NCBI RefSeq assembly: GCF_016908015.1
Contig: NZ_JAFBDB010000002.1
Span: 124,001-188,000, forward strand
Length of the DNA stretch: 64,000 bases
Direction: 5' to 3'
Source: Clostridium pascui
GTDB lineage: Bacteria; Bacillota; Clostridia; Clostridiales; Clostridiaceae
Below, one piece after another: positions 27,824 to 38,091 of the stretch (position 1 is its first letter; every line of letters begins with the position of its first letter). The position numbers and the translations under genes are program-made. Below the pieces are notes generated by a model, which was given only the letters and a program-made list of their open reading frames with translations, was not told the DNA's origin and ran no database searches.

Positions 27824-29034
27824 ATTTTAATAAACTTAGATTTTCCAATTTGAATGGTGAAGCTCTTATGTGGATTTAACATTGTAAATTCATTAAACCT
27901 TTCTCCATCTATTTTCATAGCATTTTGACCAATAAGTCGTCTGGCTTCGCTGTTACTTTTAGCAAGCTCATTTATAACCATGATTTTTACAAGATCAATT
28001 TGTCCATCGCTTGTGACAAAATCAGAGGATAAATTGAATTCAGCTATATCATCTGGGATTAGATTTTTTTGAAAAACAGTTTTAAAGTGGTCTTCAGCAA
28101 TTTCTGCTTCATTTGATCCACAATATAAGGTTGTTATTTCTTTTGCAAGCTTCATTTTAACATCACGAGGATTAGTATTTGGATTGTTAAGCTCTACCTT
28201 AATTAACTCAATTTCATCTGGATGAATATCTGTTGCAAGTTCAAAGTATTTAATAATAAGGCTATCTGGAATAGTCATGGTCTTTTGGTAAATATCAACC
28301 GCATTTTCATGTATACCAATGTAGTTGCCAAGACTTTTGCTCATTTTTTCAATTCCATCTGTACCTTCAAGCAAAGGCATAAATAATGCAATTTGACTAT
28401 CCTGACCATAATCTTTTTGCAGGGTTCGACCCATAAGGATGTTAAAAGTTTGATCTGTGCCGCCCATTTCAATATCTGCTTTTATTTCTACAGAGTCATA
28501 TGCTTGCATTAATGGATAGAAAAATTCGTGAAGCCCAATAGGCTCATTATTTTTATATCTTTTTTCAAAGTCATCTCTTTCAAGTATTCTGGCAACAGTA
28601 ACTTTACCTGCAAGCTTTAGTATGTCTTCGAAGTTTAGCTTTGATAACCACTCGCTGTTGAATCTAAGGTCAGTTTTTTCTTTATCCAGGATTTTAAAAA
28701 TCTGATTCTTATAAGTCTTTGCATTTTCTAGTACTTGCTCAGTAGTCAACGGTTTACGTGTCTTGCTTTTGCCTGATGGATCGCCAATTCTGCCTGTAAA
28801 ATCTCCAATTATAATTACTGCCCGATGGCCTAAGTCCTGCATTTGCTTAATTTTGCGAAGTACAACAGCATGGCCTAAATGGATATCTGGAGCAGAAGGA
28901 TCTAGACCAAGCTTAACTATAAGGGGGGTATTTGATGCAATGCTTTTTTCTAACTTTTGCATCAAATTCTCTTCGCTAACAACTTGATTTACCCCTTTCA
29001 TAATAATTTTAAATTGTTCTTGTGCACTTTTCAT
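27814..29034 (-). CDS. tyrS: Tyrosyl-tRNA synthetase
   Basis: A 406-residue class I aminoacyl-tRNA synthetase charging tRNA-Tyr. The HIGH-type motif is PDIHLGHAVVL, the KMSKS loop is IEKMSKSLGN, and a C-terminal S4-type RNA-binding domain (about 340-406; MVINELAKSNSEARRLIGQ) completes it. The motif set and length match the TyrZ-like form. I chose the ATG at 29034, 9 nt after GGAGAGG; the frame extends to a TTG at 29052 that lies inside that site. It is controlled by a T-box leader with a UAC (Tyr) specifier. Confidence 0.97.
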   Translation of the reverse strand: MKSAQEQFKIIMKGVNQVVSEENLMQKLEKSIASNTPLIVKLGLDPSAPDIHLGHAVVLRKIKQMQDLGHRAVIIIGDFTGRIGDPSGKSKTRKPLTTEQVLENAKTYKNQIFKILDKEKTDLRFNSEWLSKLNFEDILKLAGKVTVARILERDDFEKRYKNNEPIGLHEFFYPLMQAYDSVEIKADIEMGGTDQTFNILMGRTLQKDYGQDSQIALFMPLLEGTDGIEKMSKSLGNYIGIHENAVDIYQKTMTIPDSLIIKYFELATDIHPDEIELIKVELNNPNTNPRDVKMKLAKEITTLYCGSNEAEIAEDHFKTVFQKNLIPDDIAEFNLSSDFVTSDGQIDLVKIMVINELAKSNSEARRLIGQNAMKIDGERFNEFTMLNPHKSFTIQIGKSKFIKIKI

Positions 29035-29071
29035 TGTGTTCATCCTCTCCAATAAATTTATATAAAATAAA

Positions 29072-29362
29072 AAACTCCCGTTCTCTGCATTATGCAGAGG
29101 ACGGGAGAATTACTCACGTGTTACCACCTCAATTTTGTTTACACATCACTGTATAAACCTCATCAGGTACGGCACAAAAGTGCTTATACCTTAGCGATAT
29201 AACGGTCGCACCCGGCAACAGCCTACTAAGATATAAAATCTTTTCAGTGTGCCACTCAGAGATGTATTCAAAATCTGTTTTCTGCACCTCTCATCACCCG
29301 GTAGCTTTCTGTTGAAAACGTATGATTTCTACTTCTTCTCGTCGCAGTTTTGTTGTATGATT
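29072..29362 (-). promoter_or_regulatory. T-box leader of tyrS, specifier UAC
   Basis: On the minus strand the leader contains a GAATAC specifier region with UAC (Tyr) at 29266-29264 and the T-box sequence GAGGTGGTAACACG (29130-29117). A strong terminator hairpin follows, built from CTCCCGTCCTCTGCATA (29107-29091) and its complement (29090-29075), ending in TTTTTTATTTT. Uncharged tRNA-Tyr should bind the specifier and T-box, forming the antiterminator and allowing tyrS expression when tyrosine is short. Confidence 0.95.
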
Positions 29363-29365
29363 GGT

Positions 29366-29394
29366 AGTTTAGCACCAATATAATAAAATGTCAA
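29366..29394 (-). promoter_or_regulatory. Sigma-A promoter of tyrS T-box transcript
   Basis: On the minus strand TTGACA (29394-29389), 17-nt spacer, TAAACT (29371-29366), placing the transcript start near 29359. Confidence 0.82.
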
Positions 29395-29416
29395 TACAGC
29401 ATTTTAAAACATAGGG

Positions 29417-29492
29417 AATGCTTATTAGTTATTAACTGTGAATAGCAACTATTCAACATAAATCTTCTATGTTCGCTATTAATTATTAATGG
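29417..29492. repeat. AT-rich palindromic intergenic repeat
   Basis: TTAGTTATTAACTGTGAATA at the left edge and CTATTAATTATTAATG at the right edge flank an AACATA/TATGTT hairpin (about 29456-29474). This looks like one copy of a dispersed clostridial intergenic palindrome; the 5009-5061 region has a similar build. Confidence 0.5.
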
Positions 29493-29567
29493 GTTTATGT
29501 ATAATAGGGTTAAAATAAGCAAAAAAATAAATAGTTCAAAGTCGTAAAAAAATAGAGAGGATAATTT

Positions 29568-30173
29568 ATGAAAGGAAAGACACATGCAGGTGTAGGTATA
29601 GTTACTTATTTGCTGCTTTATAATAAATTGCCTGATAAGGTGAGTTTGACTGGATTAGCTGTAGTAACATTTGCATCACTGCTTCCAGATATAGATCACC
29701 CTAAAAGCATAATTAATCAATATATACTGCCTTTTAAAAATAAGATGACTAAGGTTGTATTATATGCTTGTAGTGGTATTATATTTTTATGGTATAGTTT
29801 TTTATATGATAAAGAACCTTATATAAAGACTATAGGAATATTTTTGATTTTAATAGCTGTCTCATCTCATAGAAAAGGTCTTACCCATAGTCTTATGGGA
29901 ATGATATTATTTGCATTTCAAATAGCATATATAGGGAATGCATATGAAATAAGAAATTTAATTTATTACTTTATGCTAGGTTATGGTCTTCACCTACTCT
30001 GTGACATGGCAACAAATAGAGGAGTACCTCTTTTATATCCTTTCAAGGAAAAAAATATTAAACTTCCAATTACATTTAAGACTAATTCCTTTATAGGAAA
30101 TTTTATAGAAACTCTAATAATTGTAGCGGGGCTTTTATATGTTATATATAGTTTCCCGAGTATATTTCAGTAA
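29568..30173 (+). CDS. YdjM/DUF457-type membrane-bound metal-dependent hydrolase
   Basis: A 201-residue membrane protein with about four to five hydrophobic segments. Family marks are the N-terminal KGKTHAGVGIVTY, the ASLLPDIDHPKS motif with metal-ligand Asp and His, SSHRKGLTHSLMG, and GYGLHLLCDMATNRGVPLL. These conserved His/Asp residues define the LexA-regulated YdjM family of predicted membrane-bound hydrolases. Substrate is unknown. ATG start after AGAGAGG. It lies between tyrS (divergent) and uvrC; the nearness to uvrC is notable because ydjM is DNA-damage induced in enterobacteria, but I see no clear LexA site here. Confidence 0.85.
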   Translation: MKGKTHAGVGIVTYLLLYNKLPDKVSLTGLAVVTFASLLPDIDHPKSIINQYILPFKNKMTKVVLYACSGIIFLWYSFLYDKEPYIKTIGIFLILIAVSSHRKGLTHSLMGMILFAFQIAYIGNAYEIRNLIYYFMLGYGLHLLCDMATNRGVPLLYPFKEKNIKLPITFKTNSFIGNFIETLIIVAGLLYVIYSFPSIFQ

Positions 30174-30229
30174 CTAGTAGGCTAGTATCCAGTTTTATAA
30201 ATCAAGGTTATTTACTGGGCACTGGTTAC
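30170..30229. repeat. CTAG-bearing palindromic intergenic repeat, copy 1
   Basis: GTAACTAGTAGGCTAGTATC at the left (30170-30189) pairs loosely with CTGGGCACTGGTTAC at the right (30215-30229): shared GTAACYAGT and CCAG. It starts inside the stop codon of the upstream gene and ends just before the uvrC ribosome binding site. Confidence 0.45.
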
Positions 30230-30250
30230 AAAATGAGAAGAGGTGATAAG

Positions 30251-32119
30251 ATGTTTGATTTTGAATATCATTTAAAAGTATTACCAGATAAACCTGGAGT
30301 TTACATAATGAAAAATGCTTTAGGCGAAGTTATTTATGTAGGAAAAGCTAAGGTGCTTAAAAATCGAGTAAGGCAGTATTTTCAAAGTTCTCGTAATCAC
30401 TCAGAAAAAGTAAAGGCTATGGTTAAAAATATAGCAGAATTTGAGTATATAGTTACCGATTCAGAAATGGAAGCACTTATATTAGAGTGTAACTTAATAA
30501 AAAAGCACAGACCTCGATACAATATATTACTTAAAGATGATAAAAGCTACCCATTTATAAAGGTAACAACTACAGAAGACTTTCCAAGGGTATTTGTAAC
30601 AAGAAATTTCATAAAGGATGGAGCAAAATATTTTGGCCCTTATACTGATGTATCAGCAGTTTATGAAACATTGGAACTTATAAAAAAAATATTTCCTATA
30701 AGGACTTGTAAAAGGGTTATAAAAGAAGAAGATAAAGAAAGTGCAAGGCCTTGCTTAAATTATCATATAGGTCTCTGCAAAGGACCTTGTGCAAAGTTTA
30801 TAAGTAAGGAAGGGTATAAAAGTATAATAAGTGATATTATAAGTCTTCTTTCTGGGAAGTCTGCAGATATTTTAAGAGATTTAGAAGATGAAATGGAAAA
30901 GGCAGCAGAAAGTCTTCAGTTTGAAAAGGCAGCAGCTCTTAGAGATAAGATAAATGCCATAAAAAAAATAACAGAAAAGCAAAAAATCATAACTTCTAAC
31001 TTTGAAAATGAGGATTTTATAAGTCTTTACAAAGATGAAAAAGATGTGTGCGTTCAGGTGTTTTTCTTAAGAGAAGGAAAAATAGTTGGAAGAGAACACT
31101 TTATTATAGAAAATTCAGCGGATATGGAAGATAAAGAAATAATATCGGACTTTATAAAAAGTTTTTATGGAGCAGCAGCATTTATTCCTAAGTCTATATA
31201 TGTAGAAGATATTGATGAACAAGAACTGTTAGAGCAGTGGCTTACTATGAAGCGTGGTTCTAAAGTTTGGATTAAAGTTCCTCAAAGGGGAGATAAAAAA
31301 GATACTTTAGATATGGTTAGAAGGAATGCAAAGATAACCTTAGAGCAGTTTAAAATTAAAATACTTCAAGATAAAGAACTTTATGAAGTAGCCTTAAGAG
31401 AACTTAGTGAAATACTAAACTTAGAAGACATTCCAAAGAGGATAGAAGCTTATGATATTTCCAATATACAAGGCATGGACTCAGTTGGAAGTATGGTGGT
31501 TTTTGAAAATGGTAAATCCAAAAATAGTGATTATAGGAGATTTAAGATAAATAGTGTAGTTGGGGCAAATGATTATGAGAGTATGAGAGAAATTCTTACA
31601 AGGAGATTTCAGCATGGGCTAGATGAAATTAGAGCGATAAGTGAAAAAAATCTTCAGGTAAGCTCGGGAAAGTTTTGTGTTTTTCCTGATTTAATACTCA
31701 TGGATGGTGGAAAAGGTCAAGTGAATATAGCTTTGGAAGTATTAAGAGGATTTAAAATAGATATTCCTGTATGTGGTATGGTGAAAGATGACAAACACAG
31801 CACAAGAGGGCTTATATATAATAATCAGGAACTTCCTATTAAAAAACATTCTAACATAATGAGACTCATTACCAGAATTCAAGATGAAGTTCATAGATTT
31901 GCAATAACTTATCATAGATCATTGAGAAATAAAACAACTTTTCATTCTATATTAGATGATATACCAGGAGTTGGAGAAAGAAGAAGAAAAGAACTGCTAA
32001 AGAAATTTGGCAGCATAGAAAGCATAAAAAAAGCAAGTTATGAGGAAATTTTAGAAACTCCATCTATAGATAAAAAATCTGCACAAAATATAGTGGAATT
32101 TTTTAAAGATAATGCATAG
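30251..32119 (+). CDS. uvrC: UvrABC excision nuclease subunit C
   Basis: A 622-residue dual-incision nuclease of excision repair. The N-terminal GIY-YIG domain (KPGVYIMKNALGEVIYVGKA) makes the 3' cut. The UVR motif (LEDEMEKAAESLQFEKAAAL) binds UvrB. The RNase H-like C-terminal half (RIEAYDISNIQGMDSVGSMV and FPDLILMDGGKGQVN) makes the 5' cut, and the tandem helix-hairpin-helix (DDIPGVGERRRKELLKKFGS) binds DNA. The ATG at 30251 follows AGAGGTGATAAG; a longer frame starts at 30233. Full length. It heads a uvrC-murB-rapZ run on the same strand, with gaps of about 200 bp. Confidence 0.97.
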   Translation: MFDFEYHLKVLPDKPGVYIMKNALGEVIYVGKAKVLKNRVRQYFQSSRNHSEKVKAMVKNIAEFEYIVTDSEMEALILECNLIKKHRPRYNILLKDDKSYPFIKVTTTEDFPRVFVTRNFIKDGAKYFGPYTDVSAVYETLELIKKIFPIRTCKRVIKEEDKESARPCLNYHIGLCKGPCAKFISKEGYKSIISDIISLLSGKSADILRDLEDEMEKAAESLQFEKAAALRDKINAIKKITEKQKIITSNFENEDFISLYKDEKDVCVQVFFLREGKIVGREHFIIENSADMEDKEIISDFIKSFYGAAAFIPKSIYVEDIDEQELLEQWLTMKRGSKVWIKVPQRGDKKDTLDMVRRNAKITLEQFKIKILQDKELYEVALRELSEILNLEDIPKRIEAYDISNIQGMDSVGSMVVFENGKSKNSDYRRFKINSVVGANDYESMREILTRRFQHGLDEIRAISEKNLQVSSGKFCVFPDLILMDGGKGQVNIALEVLRGFKIDIPVCGMVKDDKHSTRGLIYNNQELPIKKHSNIMRLITRIQDEVHRFAITYHRSLRNKTTFHSILDDIPGVGERRRKELLKKFGSIESIKKASYEEILETPSIDKKSAQNIVEFFKDNA

Positions 32120-32321
32120 TATAATTAATAGTTATAATTAATAGGTGGGAATTACTGATTATTTTTCAATAAAATTGGATAAAATGCAGATGGGTTGTTT
32201 TCTATATTAGGTATATATTTCCACTTTATTCGTTATTAATTGACTTTATAAATATTGATTAAGTGTTACTTATCCTTTATACTTATTTATGTATTAATTT
32301 TGATGTTAAGGAGAATATACT

Positions 32322-33239
32322 ATGAGCTGTTATAAAGAATTTGCTATAAAATTGTACGATATTTTAGGTGAAGAAAATGTAAAAATAGATGAACCAATGA
32401 AAGCACATACATCTTTTAAAGTTGGAGGCCCAGCGGATATATTAGTAACTCCGAAGGACTATTCACATATACAATACTTAATAAAACATTGTAATGAAAA
32501 TCATATACCATATTTCATTATAGGAAACGGATCAAATCTTCTTGTAAGAGATGGGGGAATAAGGGGAATTGTTATCAAACTTACAAGACTTGATAACATA
32601 AGTATAAGTGATAATAAAGTAACAGCAGGGGCTGGGGCATCACTTTCAAAGACTTCGAAGGCAGCTGCAGATGAATGCCTTACAGGATTTGAATTTGCAA
32701 TTGGAATACCTGGAAGTATAGGTGGAGCGCTTACTATGAATGCAGGAGCATATAATGGGGAAATATCTCAAATAATTAAAGAAGCACTTGTCATAGATAA
32801 GGATGGAGAAATAAAGAAGTTATCTAAGGAAGAATTACAACTTGGATATAGAATGAGTGCCATTATTAAATATGGATATACAGTACTTGAAGCAACCTTT
32901 GAGCTTCAAAATGGTGAGTGTGAAAAGATACATGAAAGAATAGATGACTTGACTAGAAGAAGAACAGAAAAGCAGCCACTAGAATATCCTTCTGCGGGAA
33001 GTACTTTTAAGAGGCCTGAGGGTTACTTTGCAGCAAAGCTAATAGAAGACAGCGGGCTAAAGGGCATAAACATAGGGGATGCAGAAGTTTCATCAAAGCA
33101 TTCAGGATTTATTATAAATAAGGGAAATGCAAATGCTCAGGATATTTTAGACTTGATCAAAAAGGTTCAAGAAACAGTAAAAGAAAACTTCAACGTTGAT
33201 CTTCATACAGAAGTTATGATAGTAGGCGAAGAGAAATAA
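32322..33239 (+). CDS. murB: UDP-N-acetylenolpyruvoylglucosamine reductase
   Basis: A 305-residue FAD enzyme that reduces UDP-GlcNAc-enolpyruvate to UDP-MurNAc, the second committed step of peptidoglycan precursor synthesis. FAD-binding motifs are [26 protein letters not shown] and [20 protein letters not shown]. The catalytic Ser is in [13 protein letters not shown] and the Glu in the C-terminal LHTEVMIVG. It is the type II form (short, Gram-positive type). ATG after AAGGAG. A good terminator follows, separating it from rapZ. Confidence 0.97.
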   Translation: MSCYKEFAIKLYDILGEENVKIDEPMKAHTSFKVGGPADILVTPKDYSHIQYLIKHCNENHIPYFIIGNGSNLLVRDGGIRGIVIKLTRLDNISISDNKVTAGAGASLSKTSKAAADECLTGFEFAIGIPGSIGGALTMNAGAYNGEISQIIKEALVIDKDGEIKKLSKEELQLGYRMSAIIKYGYTVLEATFELQNGECEKIHERIDDLTRRRTEKQPLEYPSAGSTFKRPEGYFAAKLIEDSGLKGINIGDAEVSSKHSGFIINKGNANAQDILDLIKKVQETVKENFNVDLHTEVMIVGEEK

Positions 33240-33253
33240 TATTACATTTAAAG

Positions 33254-33298
33254 GTTAAGGATAAAGTACATATGTATATATCCTTAACTTTTATTTTT
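33254..33298 (+). terminator. Intrinsic terminator of murB
   Basis: 10-bp stem GTTAAGGATA (33254-33263) / TATCCTTAAC (33279-33288), then TTTTATTTTT. Confidence 0.85.
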
Positions 33299-33482
33299 AA
33301 CAGAAATTAATACATATTGATACCAATTAATAATAACTATCTCAGATAAAATTTCCATGTTAAATTCAAAGCTTAAAATTCATAATTGGTAATTGAAATA
33401 TGTTATAATAAATAATAAAATATTTTAATAAATTGCGAAATGTAATGAAGGATTTCTATAAATGATGCAAGGAGGGTTAGAA

Positions 33483-34367
33483 ATGAGATTTGTAATTGTA
33501 ACAGGAATGTCCGGGGCAGGAAAAACTCAAGCTATTAGAAATTTAGAGGACCTAGGGTACTTTTGTATAGATAACTTGCCACCTACCCTCATACCTAAGT
33601 TTGCAGAAGTCTGCTATGAGGCGAGAGGGAAGATAGATAAAATTGCATTAGTAATTGATATAAGAGGTGGAGAGTTCTTCCATGATTTATTTCACAGTCT
33701 AAGTTATTTAAAAAGCCAAAATTATAAGTATGAAATTTTATTTTTAGATGCTTCAGATGAGGTGTTAGTAAAAAGATTTAAAGAGTGTAGAAGAAAGCAT
33801 CCCTTAGCACCAGAAGGAAGAATCTTAAATGGAATAATTGAGGAAAGAAAGAGACTTAGGGAGGTAAAGGATAACGCAGATAATATAATAGATACCTCTA
33901 ATTTTACAAATATGGTACTAAGGGAAGAAATAACAAGAGTTTATGGAGAAGAGGGACAGCTGGAAACTCAACTTATGATTACAGTGCTTTCTTTTGGCTT
34001 TAAATATGGAATTCCAGTAGATTCTGACTTAGTATTTGATGTTAGATTTTTACCTAATCCATTTTATATTCCAGAGCTTAAGGAGTTTTCAGGAAATGAT
34101 ACTCCTGTGGTAGAGTACGTTATGGGATATAATGAAACTAAGAATTTTATCGAGAAGTTGCAGGATATGTTAAACTTTTTAATACCAAATTACCAGAGAG
34201 AAGGAAAAAGACAGCTTATTGTATCAATAGGTTGTACTGGTGGCAGACATCGATCAGTTGCCATTGCAAATGCTATATATAAAAAGCTAAAGGAAGATGG
34301 ACACAAGGCTAGTTTAGACCACAGAGATATAAATGAAGATATCAATAAGGGTGGTAAAAAGGTATGA
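33483..34367 (+). CDS. rapZ: RNase adapter RapZ / nucleotide-binding protein YvcJ
   Basis: A 294-residue P-loop protein. Walker A is [20 protein letters not shown], and the C-terminal domain has the conserved [14 protein letters not shown] and DHRDIN. In E. coli it binds GlmZ/GlmY RNA and controls amino-sugar synthesis; in Bacillus YvcJ hydrolyses GTP and affects competence. The ATG at 33483 is 7 nt after AGGAGGG; the frame opens earlier at 33462. It overlaps yvcK by 4 nt (ATGA), the classic rapZ-yvcK-whiA operon, which links nucleotide-sugar supply, wall growth and division. Confidence 0.96.
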   Translation: MRFVIVTGMSGAGKTQAIRNLEDLGYFCIDNLPPTLIPKFAEVCYEARGKIDKIALVIDIRGGEFFHDLFHSLSYLKSQNYKYEILFLDASDEVLVKRFKECRRKHPLAPEGRILNGIIEERKRLREVKDNADNIIDTSNFTNMVLREEITRVYGEEGQLETQLMITVLSFGFKYGIPVDSDLVFDVRFLPNPFYIPELKEFSGNDTPVVEYVMGYNETKNFIEKLQDMLNFLIPNYQREGKRQLIVSIGCTGGRHRSVAIANAIYKKLKEDGHKASLDHRDINEDINKGGKKV

Positions 34368-35698
34368 AAATACTAGATTGGCTTAGGCCAGGAATCAAGG
34401 TAAAAAGATGGATATTACTTGGGGCCATGGGAATACTTTTTATTGCATTTGCGCTTTTGGAGTTTGTAAGGCATAGATTATATAGCTTTTATTATATGGC
34501 TTTTTATGTGTTTTTAATTACACTGGGTCTATTTGTACTATATATGTCTGTAACTCAAGGAATGCGTTCGATTATTGCACTTATAAATAAAGGTTATTTA
34601 AATGTGTCTTTAGATTCAAAAAAGTTAGAAACACTAATATATGAAAAAAGATTATTAGTAAAGGGTCCCAAAATAGTTGCAATAGGAGGGGGGACAGGAC
34701 TTTCTACAATGCTTAGAGGACTAAAATATTATACCTCTAATATAACTGCAATAGTTACTGTTGCAGATGATGGAGGAGGTTCTGGGGACTTAAGAGAGGA
34801 TCTTGGAATACTGCCTCCAGGAGATATAAGGAACTGTATCTTAGCACTATCTGATACAGAACCTTTAATGGAGGAATTACTTCAATATAGATTTAAAGAT
34901 GGAAGACTTAAAAATCAAAGTTTTGGGAATTTGTTTTTAGCTGCTATGGACGGCATATCAACTACCTTTGAGGAAGCAGTTCAAAAGATGAGTTCCGTTC
35001 TTGCAGTAACAGGGAAAGTTATCCCTGTTACTTTAGAAAATGTGGTATTGAAGGCTGAACTTCAGAATGGAAACATAGTGGAGGGAGAATCTATGATTCC
35101 TGAGGAAGCATTAAGACAAAAAAGCCCAATTCAAAGGGTTTTTATAGAACCCAAAGATGCTAGGGCACTTAAGGAAGCTGTAAATGCCATAAGAGAAGCC
35201 GATGCTATCATACTAGGACCTGGAAGTCTATACACAAGTGTTATCCCTAATTTACTTATTAAAGATATAAGTTCCGCCCTTAAAAGAACTACTGCTATTA
35301 AAATATATGTGTCAAATATAATGACTCAGCCTGGAGAAACTGATAATTATGCTGTAAGCGACCATATTAAATCTATTTTTAGACATGCAGGGGATGAAGT
35401 TATTGACTATGTAATAGTAAATAATGGAGGAGTAGAAGAAGGACTTCAAGGAAAATATAAGGAAGAAGAGTCCCATATGGTTAATGTGGATATAGATGTG
35501 ATAAATTCTATGAATATTAAAAGAATCGATGGAGATTTAATAAGTATTAAAAATGGTTTTATAAGACATAACTCTGAAAAGCTAGCATCTATGATTATAG
35601 AAACTATAATGGAAAAAACATTGCTGTACGATAAAAAGAAGATTATAGAATACTTCTATTTATCTGAAAGATTAAAAGAAAAAAAGAATAGGGAGTAA
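34364..35698 (+). CDS. yvcK: Gluconeogenesis factor YvcK/MgfK family, membrane-anchored form
   Basis: A 444-residue protein that binds UDP-sugars and is needed for normal wall synthesis under gluconeogenic growth in Bacillus. Core motifs: [47 protein letters not shown] as consecutive segments, FGNLFLAAM, and [14 protein letters not shown]. An N-terminal extension of about 100 residues carries two transmembrane segments (about 18-62), absent from the Bacillus protein (about 317 residues) but usual in clostridia, so this copy is tied to the membrane. Starts inside the rapZ stop. Confidence 0.94.
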   Translation: MKILDWLRPGIKVKRWILLGAMGILFIAFALLEFVRHRLYSFYYMAFYVFLITLGLFVLYMSVTQGMRSIIALINKGYLNVSLDSKKLETLIYEKRLLVKGPKIVAIGGGTGLSTMLRGLKYYTSNITAIVTVADDGGGSGDLREDLGILPPGDIRNCILALSDTEPLMEELLQYRFKDGRLKNQSFGNLFLAAMDGISTTFEEAVQKMSSVLAVTGKVIPVTLENVVLKAELQNGNIVEGESMIPEEALRQKSPIQRVFIEPKDARALKEAVNAIREADAIILGPGSLYTSVIPNLLIKDISSALKRTTAIKIYVSNIMTQPGETDNYAVSDHIKSIFRHAGDEVIDYVIVNNGGVEEGLQGKYKEEESHMVNVDIDVINSMNIKRIDGDLISIKNGFIRHNSEKLASMIIETIMEKTLLYDKKKIIEYFYLSERLKEKKNRE

Positions 35699-35703
35699 AA
35701 AAT

Positions 35704-36657
35704 ATGTCATTTTCAGCTAAAGTAAAAAACGAGGTATGTAGATATACAAAATTGTCAAAAGAAGAAGCTTTAGCAGAGCTATCGGCAATAATGAGAGCAA
35801 GTGGAACATTAACTTTTGGAAGTAATCGAAAGATAAGCTTTAAAATTACCACAGAAAATCCTGCTATTGCAAGAGTTGTTTTTAAATTACTTAAAGAGTA
35901 CTTTAATATTCATGCAAAAATAATGATGAAAAGAAGTAATTCTTTTAAAAAAAATAACTTATATATTGTAGTCATAACAGAAGATTCAGATGTTAAAGGA
36001 ATTTTGACTAAAACAGAAGTATTAATAGAGGAAGAAGGAATGCTTTCTTTAAACTATGGTATTTCTGATGAAATGATACCAGACGACTCTACTAAAAGAG
36101 CTTATATAAGAGGAGCCTTTTTAGGGGGAGGAAGTATAAGTAACCCTGAAAAAACCTATCATTTAGAATTTGTTACGCATAATGAAGACTATGCAAAAAA
36201 ATTAAGCGATACAATAAATGTTTACGGACTAAATTCTAAAGTTATACAAAGAAAAAGCAGCTATATAATTTATATAAAAGAAGGAGAACAAATAATAGAT
36301 CTTCTTAATGTAATTGGAGCCCATACATCACTTTTAGAATTAGAAAATGTACGTATTATGAAGGAAATGAGAAATAACGTAAATAGATTAGTTAACTGCG
36401 AAACTGCAAATTTAAGTAAAACTGTAAATGCAGCAGTAAGGCAAATAGAAAGTATAAAGCTTATACAGAGAGAAGTAGGTCTTCAAAGGCTTGCAAAAAA
36501 CCTACGTGAAATTGCAGAGATAAGGCTGAAATATCCAGATGAATCCTTGAAAGAGTTAGGAGAAATGCTAAATCCTCCTGTGGGAAAGTCTGGTGTAAAT
36601 CACAGACTTAGAAGAATTGAAAAAATTGCAGAAGAATTGAGAAAGGAAGGGAAGTAA
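35704..36657 (+). CDS. whiA: DNA-binding regulator WhiA
   Basis: A 317-residue regulator. The N-terminal two-thirds is a degenerate LAGLIDADG homing-endonuclease fold (RAYIRGAFLGGGSISNPEKT), and the C-terminus is a helix-turn-helix (about 225-310; SLKELGEMLNPPVGKSGVNH). WhiA controls sporulation septation in Streptomyces and chromosome segregation/division in Bacillus. It lies 5 nt after yvcK. Full length, ATG preceded by GGGAG. Confidence 0.96.
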   Translation: MSFSAKVKNEVCRYTKLSKEEALAELSAIMRASGTLTFGSNRKISFKITTENPAIARVVFKLLKEYFNIHAKIMMKRSNSFKKNNLYIVVITEDSDVKGILTKTEVLIEEEGMLSLNYGISDEMIPDDSTKRAYIRGAFLGGGSISNPEKTYHLEFVTHNEDYAKKLSDTINVYGLNSKVIQRKSSYIIYIKEGEQIIDLLNVIGAHTSLLELENVRIMKEMRNNVNRLVNCETANLSKTVNAAVRQIESIKLIQREVGLQRLAKNLREIAEIRLKYPDESLKELGEMLNPPVGKSGVNHRLRRIEKIAEELRKEGK

Positions 36658-36658
36658 T

Positions 36659-37987
36659 ATGTCTAAGCATAATAAAGTTATAAATTATATTACTTCCCTT
36701 CAAGTGGGAACTAAGATTTCTGTAAGAACTATGGCATCTAACTTAAATATAAGTGAGGGAACTGCCTATAAGGGAATTAAGGAATGTGAGGCATTAGGAC
36801 TTGTAACAACTATTCCAAGAATAGGTACCGTTAGAATAGAAAAGCTTGAAAGAAAAAGTGAACATATGCTGACTTTTGGAGAAGTTGTAAATATAATTAA
36901 TGGGAATTTAGTTGCAGGTAAAGATGGAATTCATAAAACTCTAAATCAATTTGTAATAGGGGCAATGACTCCTGAAGCAATAAGCGAATATATATATGAA
37001 GGATGTATTGTAATTGCAGGAAATAGAGAAATAGTTCATAGATTGGCTTTAGAAAAAGGTTGCGGAGTTATAATAACTGGTGGATTTAAATGTAGTGAAG
37101 ACATAAAAGATCTTGCAAATGAACTTAAGCTTCCGGTAATATTAACCCCTTACGATACGTTTACTATAGCTACTATGATAAATAAGGCCATGTCTGAAAC
37201 TATGGTTAAGAAAGATATTGTATTGGTAAAGGATATTATGGATATACAGTATCCTTTTTTAAAGGCTGAAGATAAAATAACGAGACTTAAAGAGCTTACA
37301 TTAGAGGCTTCAGAAGCTTTGTTTCCTGTAGTAAATGATGATATGAAGCTGGTAGGGGTTGTGGGACTTAGAAACCTTTCATCTAAAATAGGAGATGATG
37401 AAAAGATAGAAAGAATAATGGATAAGAATTTTTTATTCTTAGAAATTGGTGATACGGCAGCATATGCAGCGCATTTAATGGAAAGTCAAGCAATGGAGTT
37501 TTGTCCAGTAAATTATAACAAAAAACTAGTTGGTGTAGTAAAAAGGGAAAATATAATAAGAGCCCTCAAACGTGTGAGCAATCAGCTGCAAATGGAAGAA
37601 AACTTAGAGTCAATAATACTTAGAAAGTTTAAATGTGAAAAGCGAGAGGACAAAGTTTATTTCTCAGGCAAGGTTGTACCTGAAATGCTTGATCCTATAG
37701 GTACTGCATCCTGGGGGTCATTAAACATGTTATTAACTACTGTGGGAATGCTTGCAATTAAGGAAAGAGACGTCATTAATTTAATTGTTGATAATGTATC
37801 TACTTACTTTGTAAAGCCACTTCAAATGGATGAGAAGGTAGCTATATATGCTGAAATAATGGATTATGGAAGAAATTCCTGTAAAATGGTTGGAAGAAGT
37901 TTTTATAAAGTAGAAGTGGAGATGTATAACGATAAAGGTGATTTAGTAGCAAAATGTATGATGTCAGCAAAGATGATAAGAAGCTAG
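36659..37987 (+). CDS. ytoI: YtoI-like regulator: HTH, DRTGG, CBS pair, hotdog domain
   Basis: A 442-residue multidomain protein. In order: a winged-HTH (about 1-68; NLNISEGTAYKGIKECEALG), a DRTGG domain (about 75-190; QFVIGAMTPEAISEYIYEGC), two CBS repeats (about 195-310; VKDIMDIQYPFLKAEDKITR) that usually bind adenosine nucleotides, and a 4HBT hotdog domain (about 320-442; WGSLNMLLTTVGMLAI). This is the layout of Bacillus YtoI, also encoded near dnaE. It is probably a transcription factor sensing a nucleotide or acyl-CoA-like ligand; the targets are unknown. It begins 1 nt after whiA. Confidence 0.9.
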   Translation: MSKHNKVINYITSLQVGTKISVRTMASNLNISEGTAYKGIKECEALGLVTTIPRIGTVRIEKLERKSEHMLTFGEVVNIINGNLVAGKDGIHKTLNQFVIGAMTPEAISEYIYEGCIVIAGNREIVHRLALEKGCGVIITGGFKCSEDIKDLANELKLPVILTPYDTFTIATMINKAMSETMVKKDIVLVKDIMDIQYPFLKAEDKITRLKELTLEASEALFPVVNDDMKLVGVVGLRNLSSKIGDDEKIERIMDKNFLFLEIGDTAAYAAHLMESQAMEFCPVNYNKKLVGVVKRENIIRALKRVSNQLQMEENLESIILRKFKCEKREDKVYFSGKVVPEMLDPIGTASWGSLNMLLTTVGMLAIKERDVINLIVDNVSTYFVKPLQMDEKVAIYAEIMDYGRNSCKMVGRSFYKVEVEMYNDKGDLVAKCMMSAKMIRS

Positions 37988-38015
37988 TACCCGGTGAACA
38001 GTAACCCAGTGCTAG
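37984..38015. repeat. CTAG-bearing palindromic intergenic repeat, copy 2
   Basis: CTAGTACCCGGTGAAC (37984-37999) and CAGTAACCCAGTGCTAG (37999-38015) form a loose palindrome starting and ending in CTAG. It begins within the stop codon of the ytoI-like gene, as copy 1 does with its upstream gene. Confidence 0.45.
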
Positions 38016-38091
38016 TCGGTGGCGACTTGAGATTTAACATAGAAGCTAAACTTTAAATTAAACAAAATATACTAAAGAAGGGAGAGATATT